A DNA stretch of 64,000 nt, from NCBI GenBank assembly GCA_947846985.1, contig CANTUZ010000005.1, positions 56,132,389-56,196,388 of the forward strand. The letters run 5' to 3'. The notes beneath the pieces were generated by a model that ran no database searches, was not told the origin of the DNA, and was given only the letters and a program-made list of their open reading frames with translations. The DNA comes from Fratercula arctica (Eukaryota; Chordata; Aves; Charadriiformes; Alcidae). Position numbers and translations under genes: made by a program. Numbering within the stretch: the stretch's first letter is position 1; every line of letters starts with the position of its first letter. Positions 50,441-63,605 of this stretch are shown piece by piece.

Positions 50441-51051
50441 ATTGTGGAGCTCGTTAAAGTTATTACGAAACTTCCACTTTGTATTAGTCAGATCTTTTCA
50501 CAGCCACTTTACCACTAAAGTCGTCAAAATGTCGTCCATCCTTTCAACTAGGAGAGAGGGCTCACTAGACTCATTTAAATGGCATTATCCACCCCAAAAT
50601 TCTGTACAATTTGAGTGACTAAGGCCTGCACCCAGTTAATCCCCAGTTTTGCAAAAATAAAACAGGCTCACACTCTGCAAATTTCAAGCTATCTGGAATT
50701 TGAACTCTTCCTAAATGCAACGTTGGTTAAACACAGACAAATGTAACCACCCCATCTCAGAGCACTCAGGTCGTTCAGACAAATCCGTATCTTAATTATC
50801 CTCTGCTTGTCTGTAGTTCTTGCATGTGGCAAATCATGAATGAAAAGGAGATTTGATTTACAGCTCAGGACATCATAGACAAAAACAATCATTACAGCAC
50901 ATGCACGTACACAAAATCTTCATCAGCTTAAGTTAGTCCAAATGGTCCGGCAAGGAAACAAAGAATTAACTAATTCATTGTGTGAGCAGCCTGGTCATTA
51001 GCAGCTCTACAGAAAGAGACGGCAGCTTAACTAAAACATTATTGTTGAAGT

Positions 51052-51071
51052 AAAAAAAAAAAAAAAAAAAA
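51052..51071. repeat. 20-nt poly(A) tract
   Basis: Homopolymer between GTTGAAGT and CACCCCAC. No polyadenylation signal upstream. Confidence 0.88.
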
Positions 51072-51283
51072 CACCCCACAATTATGACATTCAATTATTC
51101 TATTAAGCGAAATTAACTATTCTTCTTGTTCTTTGAAAAGAGCAAGATAAAGCACAGGATCCAAATAATTAGGTCAGCAGCAATGAATTCTGAAGAAAAG
51201 CTGTCTAGACTTCTATTTTCGTTTTCAAATTTGAGTGGTTGGGTTTTGTGTGCCTGTGTGATTTTGCTCCTTTGAATTCTCAG

Positions 51284-51427
51284 GGTGGTCACGTTAATAA
51301 GTTTGCCCCGGCAGGTAGAGTGAAGCCTGGATCAAGGTGTGGCATTCTCGCTTTGATGTCGGCTGTCACGCTCGGCTGCCTCTCGATCTCTTTGGCTGCC
51401 ATCAAGTCTGTTGTCGTGGGAGACCAG
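51284..51427 (+). other. Candidate 144-nt coding exon with a hydrophobic segment
   Basis: The stretch is bounded by an acceptor-like TTTGCTCCTTTGAATTCTCAG and a donor CAG|GTAAAC, and is open in phase 0 at both ends for 48 codons. The peptide contains CGILALMSAVTLGCLSISLA, a plausible transmembrane or signal-anchor segment, preceded by basic residues (GRVKPGSR) and followed by IKSVVVGDQ. CpG and codon makeup are richer than the AT-rich surroundings. An internal ATG (first of MSAVTLGC) could alternatively start a signal peptide. I do not recognise the protein. It could equally be a conserved enhancer or a chance open frame, and no partner exon was identified. Confidence 0.22.
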
Positions 51428-53639
51428 GTAAACCAGGGCTGTTCTGCTGTTTGGCACAACTCAAAGGAGAGTCGACTGAGATATGCCGTGAGGTGTTCTG
51501 GTCCTCACCAGCTAAATATACAAGGAGAACATAACTCGTAACAAAATTTTAAATAAAAAGGGATTGACTCTCACTGGGTTTTTAGCAGAGACCAGGGTAT
51601 GTTAGTGCAATAGCAGTTCCTGAGGTCTGTTTGTAAAAGGTCCTGCAAAGGGGAACTATACAATGGAAAGGAAATGGTGGACCAAGATAAATAGTGAGTT
51701 GGCAAGTATTTAGAGATTTGGAAGCAAAATTCACAAAAAAGTTATAGAGGAAAGGCTGGGGGCAAGGGGGTAGAATAAGGCTGTCTTCAACTGGGAATTT
51801 GCTGGACAGGAAATGGTACACTTAAAAAGCAGTATTTTCCCATCTTTTTTATTCCTACCAACACTAGTAACTAACAGCAGTTGTCTGCAAAGCAAGATGC
51901 AAAACCGAATGAGCAATTTAAAAGGAAGAATCCAATACTAGCTTTTCCTTGAGCACAGGGAGGTCTGTTTCAAAGGGGAGCTCAGTAGGTACAGTCTATT
52001 ATTTATTAGTGTGACTAATGCGAGGAACTCCCATGGTTCGCTCAAGGAAGTTCTTCCCTGCTTATCTCAACATTCTGTAGCATAAAACCTTTCATGCACA
52101 TTGTCCTCAAATGTCAAAAATGTTTTCATGTGAGAAAGAGCGTAGAAAAAAACTGGACTCACCCCAGAAGCTGAATCATCGCACTGTATTTCTGAGACGA
52201 TGCTATGATGTAAACTGTAACTGCTCTCAGCAGCACTGAACACCAAAGATTTTAAAAATTAAACATTTTAATAGAAACGTGAAAGCTTCTGTTTACCAAA
52301 GACTCCATCTGCTGATCCTATTTTCTCGTCTTTACCCAGGCGGGTAAATGGTCTCAAACACATGGAAATTTTGAGTGAGCTGAATGGATATGGGACCTCT
52401 GAATTTGGTCCATTTAATTTTGAACAAAAAATATGAAAATGGAAAACCAGCCACTAGCCTCAACCTTTTCTAAAACTGCATGCCAGAGCAGTGCTTATGC
52501 ATTTCTTCTATTCTTTGAAAGTTTCTTCCTTGAGACAAACATAGGGTCAAAAATAGTCTTTCAAGGCCACCTCAAACTGAAGCTAGCACGTTATACAATG
52601 CCAATAACTTCTGAGGATTCGTGGAGGACTATGAGCAGCCACAGCCACATACAATCCAAACAAGCTGCACTACTGGAAGTCATCTTGCTGCATGGCTTTT
52701 TTGACAGTATAATGAACAATGCCACTGTCGTCACAATAAACCTTACAATTTGAAAACAGGACTGAAAACGTTGTAAACACCAGTGAATTTATGAGTAACT
52801 TCGGAGGCTAAACATGGTAAACCAGGAGCTGGTCCACCGCCTAACCTCAAGGTCCTGCTCGTGGAGGCTTCCTCTTTTCATGGTTGCCTCACACTCCTTC
52901 TCATGGCACCTACAGTTATACGTTCTGCTCAGTGGCCCGTGCAGCCTGGACTGTCATTTACTCATTTTACATTTAGTCATTTCGCATTTACTCTTTTACA
53001 AAAACAGATGATTACCTGGAACTGGCCGCGTGGGAGATCACTCAGCCTAAGAGGGGCTGTGCTCTACCACATATGGGAGTGCACCGGTCAGTGCAACCCT
53101 GCCGTGGCATAGCAACAACCAGGTTTCCAGACCTTAGAGATGTATGAAACAAGAGACAGTTCATCAGTTTCTCAAGAAACTACAAAGAAGGTATCTGGGG
53201 GGAAAAAAGCGTCTCACCAGGAACAGCCTTAAAATGCACTGTTCAAAAGAAAATTATCACTTCAAAGGTGTAGACAATCCATATCTAACATTATGGAGGG
53301 AGAATAAGACAGACCATTGACTTAAGAACTGTCTGTCCAGCAGCAGAGGCTTGTAGGAAATGATCCTATGGTTCAGTGTGAGATACAAAGACGTTACAGA
53401 GCATCCTATACGAGAGCAGCACCAGTTCAGTCATTTGTTATTTGATGCATATTTGGAATAAAACTCCAGGAGCTTTTAGGCAAGTTTCAACCACAAGATC
53501 TGTGGAGTTATTGCTGTGGTCAGTTCAGTTCCTGAAGTCCATAAGTCAGCTTATTTTTACTTTTTCTTTTTTTTTTACCCTTGTGGACTGTAAGTGTTCA
53601 TTATTTTATCAATGTTAACAATGGAATGTATGAGTAAAA
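51428..53639. other. Gene-free unique sequence
   Basis: No further exon-like segment was found downstream of the 51284 candidate. Frames reach 106 codons without a domain. Confidence 0.55.
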
Positions 53640-53745
53640 CTTCCAGAGGCATCTAAATGACTTAAGGACAATGAATCCCATTGGCTTTGGATTCTAAGTC
53701 AATTAGATGCATTTGAAAATTTTACCTTTTATCTGCGTGCTTCAT
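53640..53745. mobile_element. Degraded palindromic interspersed repeat
   Basis: Left arm GCATCTAAATGACTTA (53649-53664) is the inverted complement of right arm TAAGTCAATTAGATGC (53695-53710) with one mismatch. The 30-nt centre contains ATCCCATTGGCTTTGG, resembling the CCCATTGACTTCAATGGG centre of an old sauropsid repeat family, and the right flank reads TTTGAAAATTTTACC as in that family's ends. It is non-coding, and its class (MITE-like or other) is not settled. Confidence 0.6.
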
Positions 53746-56700
53746 TAGTCAGATTTATTAACCAATCATTTAGGAAGGAAAGGGCCAGAGCAAAAGGATC
53801 CCCAAAGTGTAAAATTTACAACACTGCTATCTATCCTGACCAATTGCTCAAGTTTAATTCTCTAATTTAATTCATTAATTAAAGAATATGCTAATTGACT
53901 GAAAAACTCAGGCAGAGGTTTCTCTCTGAGCTCTTTCCCGTTGAGAAAAACGGATCCCAGTTCCTAGCAAAATACACACATCAAGCATAAGAGCATTGAA
54001 ATTCTTTTCAGATCTGGGCTCCTGTTTAGCACAGGAGTACTTTTCCCTGTTGGATATACTATTTCACCTGAACTTTCTGAAGAAATGGGATTTTCATAGT
54101 TTGCGTTTCTCATCAATTCTCTGGCCCATTGCATTCCATTGTCAGCAAGTTCATTCCAAATATTCCATCCCGAGTTACTTTCCACTCATTTAATTTCACT
54201 CATTTTACTTGAGCTCTCTGTCCTAGTCCTACCAAAAATAAGTCCTCAACGTTTTCACCAAGACTGAACCAAATGGACAAAAAGCCTCAAGGAGTTAGAA
54301 AAGCATCTCTGCAGAGCAGAGTGTTTGTGTTTCACTGTAATTCCTTTTTTCCATACTGCTGACATCTCCGCAGGTAGCTTTTTTGCCTCTGGGCAATAAG
54401 GTCATAGGTTCATAGTACAGCAAAGGGGGAAGGCTGGAGAACTTCCTTTCCTCTTGGCCCAACACGGCATGTGTGCTATGCACTGTATTTCTCCACTGTT
54501 CCCATCTGCTACATAAACATTTAATAGCCCACAACTGTGTTGAAAAGCTGATAAATTCTGACACGTTGGCCCATTTTCTCACTTAAGCCTGCAGTACGAA
54601 ATGGTATATGGCCTTCTCAGCAGGAGAACGCATTCAGGTCCCATCCCTATTTTATTCAATGTGTTTTCAACACAAACTCTTTCAGATTCAGAGCTCAAAA
54701 ACTTACAGCAACTATTGACCTCACACTCATGATAAAAAAGAAATCAAAACCCCCAAACAGCATTGGGATTATTGGCCTGTGAATATTTCTGCCTATTTAC
54801 AGTAGATCAGAATTAGTAAGAGAGATAGAAAGGAGGTTTTATATCATCAATTTAACATTAATTACCTAAATCTCTTTGAGGACATGTAACAAAAAGCCCC
54901 CGACATTTGTGTCACAAAGATTATTATAACATATTGCCAAGTCATAGCATTGCTGCACTGGTAGATAGAATTCAAATTCAAATCCAGGCTAAAGATGCTA
55001 CAGCTGTCACCCTTGCCCAGCAAAGCCCTCTTAGGTTCAAAAGTTAGCCGTCCTCCTGCCTGCCTCCACCAAATCAGCTCCTGATCCCTGGAGATTACTA
55101 ATCCCGACTTCTCTGCACATAGTTGACAGGAAGAATAAAGCTATTGTGCTTTCCTAATAATTCAGGCTAATCACATATTTATAAAAGAAAATTAGGAAGA
55201 AGTGATTAACTCCTTCCAGTTCAGCTATTGATAGTATAGAGTTAATAAAGAGGCAGCTGGAACAGCTTTAAAATGTGTTTAAATTTTAACGCACTGTTAT
55301 AGAATAATAAATGTTTAAATAACTACGTTTTGGATTAGCCTAGTTGCCCAATATTGCACCACCGTCACCAAGGAAACATGGAACGGCATCTTGACAGAGG
55401 CTTTCGTTTTGGAAGCACATATTCAACCTGAAAGTGCAGCTGTAAGTCATGGCAGGTCCAGTTCAGGTGTCCACCTTTCTGAAGGAAAAGGGTGCAATAA
55501 CCATCTGAAATACAACATTCACGTATCCAGGATATGACTGGAATCCCTGCCAGTTAGGAAGGATTTCCATCCTTATTTTCGTGTGTATTATAATGCCATG
55601 CATTTTAGAGTGATTCTGCACCCAGTGCAACACAAAGCAAAGAGATGGCTACTACCCTTCAGTGCTTGCAGTCCTTAGCAGTTTGATATTAAAAGAGTAC
55701 TGGTAGACCTAAAAAGGACAAACCAGAAAAGCCTTAAAAAAAGCAGAACGCAACCAGTCGTCCCACCACATCATGGGCTTAGGCAGGAGCTGCTCCCCCA
55801 TCCCTGTGTTCCTGGTATTTCCTGCATCTCCCATGGAAGTACTGGCTCACTCCTGACTTTCTCAAGTTCCCATTCGAGGGGAGGCTGAGCAGTGCTCAGT
55901 GCCATCAATGTGTAACAAAGTCACAGACACACCACACCTTTCAAGACAAAAATCAGTGTATCAGCAACTGGGGGCCATGGCCCATAAGGTCCTCTAGGAA
56001 CAGAGCAGGAAAGGGTATATTTAAAGAGAGCAATATGCTGGAAGAAAATGAATTACTGAATCCACCCTCATATTGTCCTGTCCCCACTAGCAAGCAATTT
56101 AAAACAGTGTTTTCTCTGCAGTAACACTTTTAAAAATAAAGTGATATGCATATTTCTGTTATTGAAACTCTTTACTTTCATCAGGCACCAGACACCATGA
56201 ATATTGTCAAAAACTACTAACTTTTGGATACTTCTCCATACACTGACAATCTGTTCAGGCATCCAGGAAAGGAATGGTGAAAACTTTACCAATGCTTCGA
56301 ATGTTAACCTTTAAGTTCAGTCAAAAATAGAATCAAAATACAATACTTCTATGGAAATCCAGCTACATTTGAGGCACTTCCTTCCCCTTGACCCAACTCC
56401 AGTTTTACTTCAGCTTCAAAACTGTTATATAGGAGGGAGGGAAAAGCAGGAAAGACAGACAGCCAAAAAGGACAAACAACAGGATATCAAAGACCCAAAT
56501 GCTACTTGGTATTTGTGCTGGTAACACAGGAGAACCAAGGCTGTGCACACAAGGAGGGGGACCCATTGGCAAGGGTAGGATGTTTGTATGGGATGAGGGA
56601 ACTGCAGTTTCGAATCCTTGCTCTGCTTGACTTTGTCTTTCACAATGAATATTTAATAAATCTAAGTTCAAACTGATTCAGAGCAGGAACCTGAACATAA

Positions 56701-59700
56701 TATTCCACATCCAACAAAATTTTCAGAATGCCTCCACTTCACACTTGGATGAGCAGAAATGTGTTGGTATCTTAAAAAATGCTCTGAAATTTCTGGTTTT
56801 CAGACAGTCTCATTTCAGAATAAGATTTGCAGCACTCTATTTCATTTTTCCCGTTTTATCATTGGCCAGACTCACAGTCCACTTTTCCAGCAGCGTTTAA
56901 AAGAGAAACAGGAGCTCTGAGACCCTACGGCTGAATCGGGGTATGTTTTATCTGGGAAAACAAGTGTATTCCTAATGAATGCTAAAATCAGAGTGAAGAG
57001 AAACAGGTACAGCCCTAATGCATTTTAGCCACCTGAAGTAAACCTCATTTGTTTATCCTGACCTGTTAATGGATTAAAAAATGGTTCAGCACTGTATTTA
57101 CCTCTCATTCTGTCACTCTCTGAAGAATGGATCGTTTCTTTCATTTTTTTCTTTTTCAGTCATCTCAGAAGTCTGTGTGTGAATGTTTTCCTCCTTGTCC
57201 TTCTCTCTCTTCTTTTATACGATTCATGCTGAATGCTTGTCATCCATCCATTGAGTTGTTTGGTCATAGACATTCCCAAAGAAAATAAAAGAGATTCCAA
57301 AATAAAATACAAAACCAGAAGCTTATAATGACCTCTTAGTATGAAAGAGCAGGAGAAGAAAATGCATGTTGAGGAAAAAATGTCTTGCTTACAAACATTT
57401 ATCTTCAATTATTAACTATTTATGGAGGGAAATAGCCGCAGATACATGATTGGCAAATTGGCTTATGTTTAAATAATGTGTCTAAAGTTTGACTGAGCAC
57501 AGAAGTTCATCTTTAAATAAACAAAGGGAACCATAATGTTATAGTCATTAAATATAAACAAGCAGTGGTCATGGTACCTGCCTGCCACACTAAAGTTCTG
57601 CAGAAGCATCCGAGTTTCCTTAGGCTCTTTCAGTGAACTGTGAAGAGATTCATGGCAAGGAAAGTCACTGAAATGTGTTACGCTCACAGTTTTTCCTTTC
57701 ATTGCACCTCAGTAGCCAAGTCTGTCGGTGAACTGAAGTTGCTGGGAATGGAAATAAAGGAGCATTTCCTAATGTTGCCAGCACAAATAGGTAACTTGAG
57801 CTCTCTCTCTCAAAATACTTCGGCTCTTCAGCACTGATTGCAGAATCACATTTAATGTACCTCAGATGCAATACCCTGTTTGAGGTGCAGGAGATAGTGG
57901 CAGAAACTGGCCGGTGAGCTGGGAGGTTTTTTTGGCTGATTTGCAGGGTTTGTCTCTGTTGCTGAGCCCATTATTACAGTGCGAACTGCTGGCAACTGTC
58001 CGTCTGTCTCATCCCCATCTCTCATAGTAGCGCAGCTGCACTGCCAAGCATCTCATCCCTGTTTCACCGTGATGAGGACTGATAGTTTCTCATTCTCACA
58101 GGAGGATTTTCTATTTGCTTTTGGGGGAAGTCAGCTTAGAAAGGCAGTGCATCCAAATCTGGAAAGGTGAGAGGGACTTGATAACTGCAATGAGAAAAAT
58201 ACTCTAGAAAAAGAAATTAATTAATGCCTGTTATCCCAGGACCAGATTTCGCCTGTGACCAAAATGCTGTTAGGGAAAGCTGCAGACATTCTCCAAAGGG
58301 TAAATACTACTTGCACTCTCAGAAATTTAGGACTTGGGAAAGAAATCCAGACTGCTTCTTCACATGCTCCCTTCCTCCCACCTGCGGCTCTCCTAAATCT
58401 TGCTCCTGTGGCAGATAGGTTTAGCCTTTCTGAAGGGCACATCTGCAGCTGGTTGCAGCCAGAGAAGTGGCCTGAGAGCCACTGTAGTCCATGGAGAGCT
58501 CACTAGAGTAAGACTGTGACCCTGAACCCAGTATTTAAATCAAACATAAAGAAGTCTCCAGAGCACTGGGCTCAGTGTGTCCCTCTTGCCAGTCTCACTG
58601 AACAGTAGGTTTGTGTTCTCGGTAGGCTGGACCTCTCCAACCGTATTTTTATATATAATTTAAAGAATATATATAACAAAGAAGCAGTTTCTTTCTCAGT
58701 TCTCCCTTTTTCAATTCATAGTTGTGTGAAATGCATATTTACCACATTAGGAAAATCACATTAAAAAGTATATTGGAAAAAGCAAGAGAAATTCTACCAG
58801 AGGTGATGGAAATCAAGAGACGTTCTTCACCGGGGCAAGCAAGGTATCACAAGCAAGTAGCCTCTGCCCATCCATTGCTGCTTGGCTAGCCTACCCAAGC
58901 TGTCCAACTCACAGTGTGCAACAGGTCTGACCCATCATTCTTTTATACTTCGTGAAGTTATTTCCACAGATATGAACCGGGAGTGAAATGCTACCAACCC
59001 AGTATTACCTACCTGCTTATGTCCATGGCAGTCCATTTCATTGTTCTGGGCAATGTTAAATGATCTGAAAAGAGTCAAGAACATAAGGAATCAGATCTTA
59101 AGCGTTTTAAAAACTTATCAGACCACATTGCAAACAACGGAGTGTGCTATGGGAAGCATTTTTAGCTTGGGGAATGCAGATGAGAAAACATAGGGATCGA
59201 GCAATTAAAAGCCTTGACTCTCCCCTCCCACCTCCAGCATATGGCAGGAAATTGGACCAGAATCAAGTGATGTCTCTCCTCAGTGGAGTCTGACTTCTGA
59301 CCTCTAAGACAATGGAGTCACAAGCTATCCTGAGGCTTGATTGAGAAGCCACTTCAACATTTCCATAAGTCATTCTGCCATTGCAGATCTGTCACAATTT
59401 TGTCATAAAGTTTGCAGAATTCTGTTGACATTGTGTCATCTCAATAAATGCAAAGGAAAAAAAATTGAGTCGGGGCAGGTGCGAGCACAGATTTCAAGTC
59501 TAATGCGTGGGCTGCTGCATGTCTTCTGACATAATCTAGGCTCTCATACTTGATGTTTTTCTGGAGCCGTGGTGAACTCTTCCATCCTTTAAAGCGATCA
59601 ACCTCATTTGACTAATTTGAGAAGAAAAAAAAAGAAAGAAAAACACTTCACTTCCCCTCTCAATGCATCCTCGGCCAACTTGGATCTTTAAAAAAAGTAA

Positions 59701-59712
59701 CTGAACGATTTG
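53746..59712. other. Gene-free unique sequence
   Basis: AT-rich near 53850-53900 with repeated TTAATT cores. Apart from the block at 55150 there is no recognised element, and minus-strand frames reach 95 codons without a domain. Confidence 0.55.
55150..55390. promoter_or_regulatory. Candidate conserved regulatory block with RFX-type X-box
   Basis: A non-repetitive AT-rich block ends in GTCACCAAGGAAAC (55364-55377), a good match to the RFX X-box half-site pair. Upstream are several AT-rich homeobox-type cores (ATTTATAAA, GTTAATAAA, TTTAAATAACTA). I see no repeat or ORF. Conservation is inferred from texture only. Confidence 0.3.
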
Positions 59713-59860
59713 GGGCCTGGTTGTCATTTACATGAAGGTCGCTTCACACTGATCTGGCTGTGTAAACGGGCCATAAGTTACTTCTACACCCACTTGAAAG
59801 ACCTCTTACGCTTGCCAGAATGATGTAAAATGGCCTCAATGTAAGTGACAATTCAGGCTC
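59713..59860. mobile_element. Ancient MITE-like element with terminal inverted repeats
   Basis: The left end GCCTGGTTGTCATTTACATG (59715-59738 with its extension) is the inverted counterpart of the right end at 59834-59858, whose complement starts GCCTGAATTGTCACTTACAT. About 20 of 24 positions agree with one gap. The interior (ACTTCTACACCCACTTGAAA..., CTTACGCTTGCCAGAATG) resembles non-autonomous inverted-repeat elements I associate with turtles, crocodilians and birds. No ORF lies inside. A target duplication is not clear. The family name is unknown to me. Confidence 0.7.
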
Positions 59861-62800
59861 TTATTTTTAAAGCACTATCCCTTTATGGAGATGCATCAGC
59901 CAAGCACATTATATTCCACTCATTATCTTAATAGAAGCCTGCAGCTTGTAGAAGGCAAACAAAATGGCCACTGACAGCATTACAGCAACAACACCCAGGA
60001 CAGGCATGCTCCACAGCAGAAGGTCCCACAGCCTCCAAAACACCTAAATAACTCCCTCACTTTTAACATCTGTCTCGCTCTGTTGGGTTGATGAATAAGC
60101 AACAAAGAGGAAGAAGCTTCAGAAACTTCGGAACTGGTGAGATTTCACTCCAATATCAATGGGCTTAATAGTTTTTTACCTTATCCTTCAGTCATCCATC
60201 TGGCTCCATTTGAAGAGAGTTTTAATATTCTTTGTTCCATTTGTGAACTGGATGCTTTGTGTTAGGATGAGGTAAGTTAGGAGTAAGATACAAATGGCAA
60301 GAATTGAGAAGATAATTTCTTTAGGTAGAGTTTGGTGGCTTTCTTGCATTTAAATTCACTCTAAACCCCAAAGAGAGCTCAAAGGAGTTAGAAACACAGA
60401 GCTCAAACTGATAGAAAGAATTGTGTGAAACATGATTTGAGCCCAGTCCAGACTTCAGTTTTGTGGGTCCTGGGAGAGCTAACACATTCCGATCCCCAGG
60501 CAGATGCCTCCCAAATCTCCTTCACTAATCCCTTAGAAGCCTTCTGTTATTCTCTCATCTCCATCAGGCTGAAACAAACCTTCTCACCTTTGTGTAGTTC
60601 CCAAAGCAGGCAAACCCAAATTGCTCTTAGCTTTTGGAAGGAGATGGCAAAAACAAAATCTTCATTAACTAGTTTTAATCAGTGCCCACCACTCTCACTT
60701 CTGCATCATTTCAGTCAATGATATGCTATTTAATAAAAATATTCCATTTCACACTACCATACTATGACTTTTAAAACTAAATGTTTCTATAAAAGGATAC
60801 AGCCAAAAAGCCAATTTGTCCTCACATGCATCTCCACCATTATGCATTTGACCTTTATTCCCCACATTCTTAATTTAAGGTCTCTTATTTATCTCCCTAA
60901 CCAGTGGGCTTGTATAAATCAGATCTCATTCCCTTCAAAGTAATTATCAACCAGGGAGTTGTTAATTTCATTTTAGATCTATTTATGTGCAAAACATGAA
61001 AAACAAAAGGCCCACATGTTACTGCACCTCCAAGGTGTGAGCGTTAATACCTTGGAGTGCATACAGATATTGCTTTAAGACAAGCTGGGGAGCTGCCTGA
61101 CAACTGGGAGTTTTCAAGTGCCAGTTTTGCATCCTGTGGCTCTTGAGGCTCCACATTTCTTCTACATGGCCACAAGCTGAATGGGGCTAGCATGAGGTTC
61201 CTGGACAAATTGAGGGAGAAGACACCGCAGGGGCTCCCATAGGAGCTTTCCCAGCCCTGCTCCCCAGTGCTGCAGTGGACTGTAGCAGCTTCAAGATGTG
61301 GGCAACTTCCAGCATCTCCCATCAGCCCTGCTCTCTGAGCCACGTGGTACTTACCTCATGGTTCTCAGCTTAAAGCTATGGCTTGTTAGACACAGGAAGT
61401 AGGGTAGGGAAGTATAAGGTACCGTGTCCTCAGCCTACCAGCGAACCATTCTTTGTGCGCTCTTCTTTACGTAGGTGTAGATTGTCATGTCCAGAAATGA
61501 CAATCACGAAAGTCCAGCAGCCAAACAGCAATAGCAAGGCATGAATTGTCATAAATGACATTACTAGAGCACACACTGAACATCCCATGTCATCGAAGAA
61601 GCACGTTCTACTTGTTTTATGTGCTGAAAATCCAAAGCCAATTGTAATGCCAAGAGGTGTTTTTCTTTAGAACTGCTTTTATATTTGAACAAGAACAGTT
61701 GTTGGAGTAAAATTCTCTGCCTACATTTATCAGGACAAAAACTGGATTTCTCATCTGGGGTAATAGCTGGGCTTTTAGGTCAAAGGCCTGAAGTGAGTAT
61801 GCAGTGATTCCACTAACCCTAGAAAAATGTAGCTCTCTAAGGAATGTTATCCTTTCTTTCCCTTCTCTTTCTTTCCCTTCTATTGAAAGACTGCAGTTGC
61901 AGCAGATACGCTCCTTCATCCATCAGTGAGTGTTTCCCAAACTGGGCATGTTTTACTTTGACCTCATCCAGGCACCCTCCTGCCCATCATTACACTTTTC
62001 TAGCAAGAACAAACATAAGTTTTGACTGAAAAAGCATCTAAGTTATCCCTAAGACAAGTACTTGAACAGCAATATGTTCTGCTAATAGACCTGTCGAATG
62101 GCTAAATGGTTGGCATACAGACAATGAAGTTACCTTCTATTGCCCAGCTCCTTCCAGAAGGACAGCTACTTCCATTATTTCTCCTTCTTGGTGTCCCTCT
62201 GACTTTCCCTGGAATGATGAAGAAATTCTGTGTCCAAATGAAAATGCCAAGTGAGGGAAAAGAAGGCAGGAGACAAACAAGGAGAAAGCATGACAGCAGT
62301 AATACAAGAACTGAAGGCATCTGACCAGTGTCTGGGCAGTATGCCTGGGGGAGGTGTAATGAATAGGTCTGGTGCTGCTCTGCGATACAGATTTCATTGC
62401 TCTCATGTATCCTATTAGGCACTGCACAATCGAGTTTGTGCCATGTCTGGAAAGGGCGCTGGAGGCTTCTGTTCTTCTGACCTTCTCTGTTTTGTTTTCC
62501 TTTCCACAGACACAAACCAAGGAGGGAACAGAAAATTTCAGTGCTGGGAACGCCCATTGTTTATGAAGCAAAGTCAGCACAGACCAGAATTATGAGAAAG
62601 ACTGCAGAAAGCAAGATGGGGTGGGACACATAGAGCTCGAGTTTCAGAATAGCACCAGTGTCACTCTCTCCTCCTCCTCCCAAGCCGGACCACAAAAATT
62701 ACTCCAGCTGGCCCTGCTCAGAAGCAGAACTTCTGGAAGCAGCCCTGCTCACTTTTTGCCTTTAATGCATGGAAACCAAAACTAGACACATTTTTTTAAA

Positions 62801-63605
62801 TGCTGAGTGGAAGTGCAACACCAGCTTCATATCCTCCTTTTGGCTGAGAAGTCCCAACAAGCCTCAGTTCTCTTCTGGGACAGGATACGGACACAGAGAT
62901 GCTCCTCCAGCTTTTGTTCCAACATCCAGAGGATATTTCAGAGACATAATTGTCTTCTCTCACCTTCATTTCCTCAGCTGTTTTCCAAATCTGGGACTCG
63001 AAATCAGCTTATTCCAAGGAAATGGAGGTCTGATTTTACTGTCCGTTTTCTCTTGCTCAATTTACCCGCTGCTGCTCTCTCTGTTATGCTATCCATTGCT
63101 GTTATTCCGTCAGCCACCCAAAACAGCCACCCTCCCAAGAACACACCACTCCAGATTCGCTTATTCTCACGACTCAATAAGCTCCAGCTCCAAAAGTTGG
63201 TTTCCTTGTGAGATTTTCTGAATCAAATAAGTGTCTTCCTTCCTGCTAGTACTGGCGTGATTTGTAACTTCACCTGTCATAGTTCAGACTAAGGGGGATC
63301 TATCTCTCTGCACAAACAGAAACCTAGCACAAAAAGGCAGATTCCAGCCCTCTGCTACTCATGTAGCTGCTAGGACCACCACCCAGCCAGGAGGTAGCAG
63401 CAGACTGCACAAAGCAGCAGGAAATAAAGTTGGTGCTGATCATAGCAAATTCCAATGCCAACAAAATAGAATGAACAAGGCATAGCCTCACCATTTCCTA
63501 AGTATGTAGTGTAACTACCACTAAGATCTCACTGGAGGACACCACACCCTATTTTGTTCCTTCTTCCATGCTTCCTACCCACTGTTGCTCCATTCCCCTT
63601 TTAGA
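59861..63605. other. Gene-free sequence, stop-poor at 62.1-63.2 kb
   Basis: The four longest frames of the window cluster here: 151 and 147 codons on the minus strand (62102-62580) and 150 and 134 codons on the plus strand (62769-63221). The members of each pair overlap in different frames, so at most one of each could be real. The peptides show no recognisable domain. Confidence 0.5.

Noticed and set aside
62102..62580. 151- and 147-codon minus-strand frames as genes
   Set aside because: They overlap in different frames, show no domain, and such lengths are expected occasionally in 64 kb. No splice or transcript signal.
62769..63221. 150-codon plus-strand frame as a gene
   Set aside because: Unfamiliar, hydrophobic low-complexity stretch, overlapped by a 134-codon frame in another phase.
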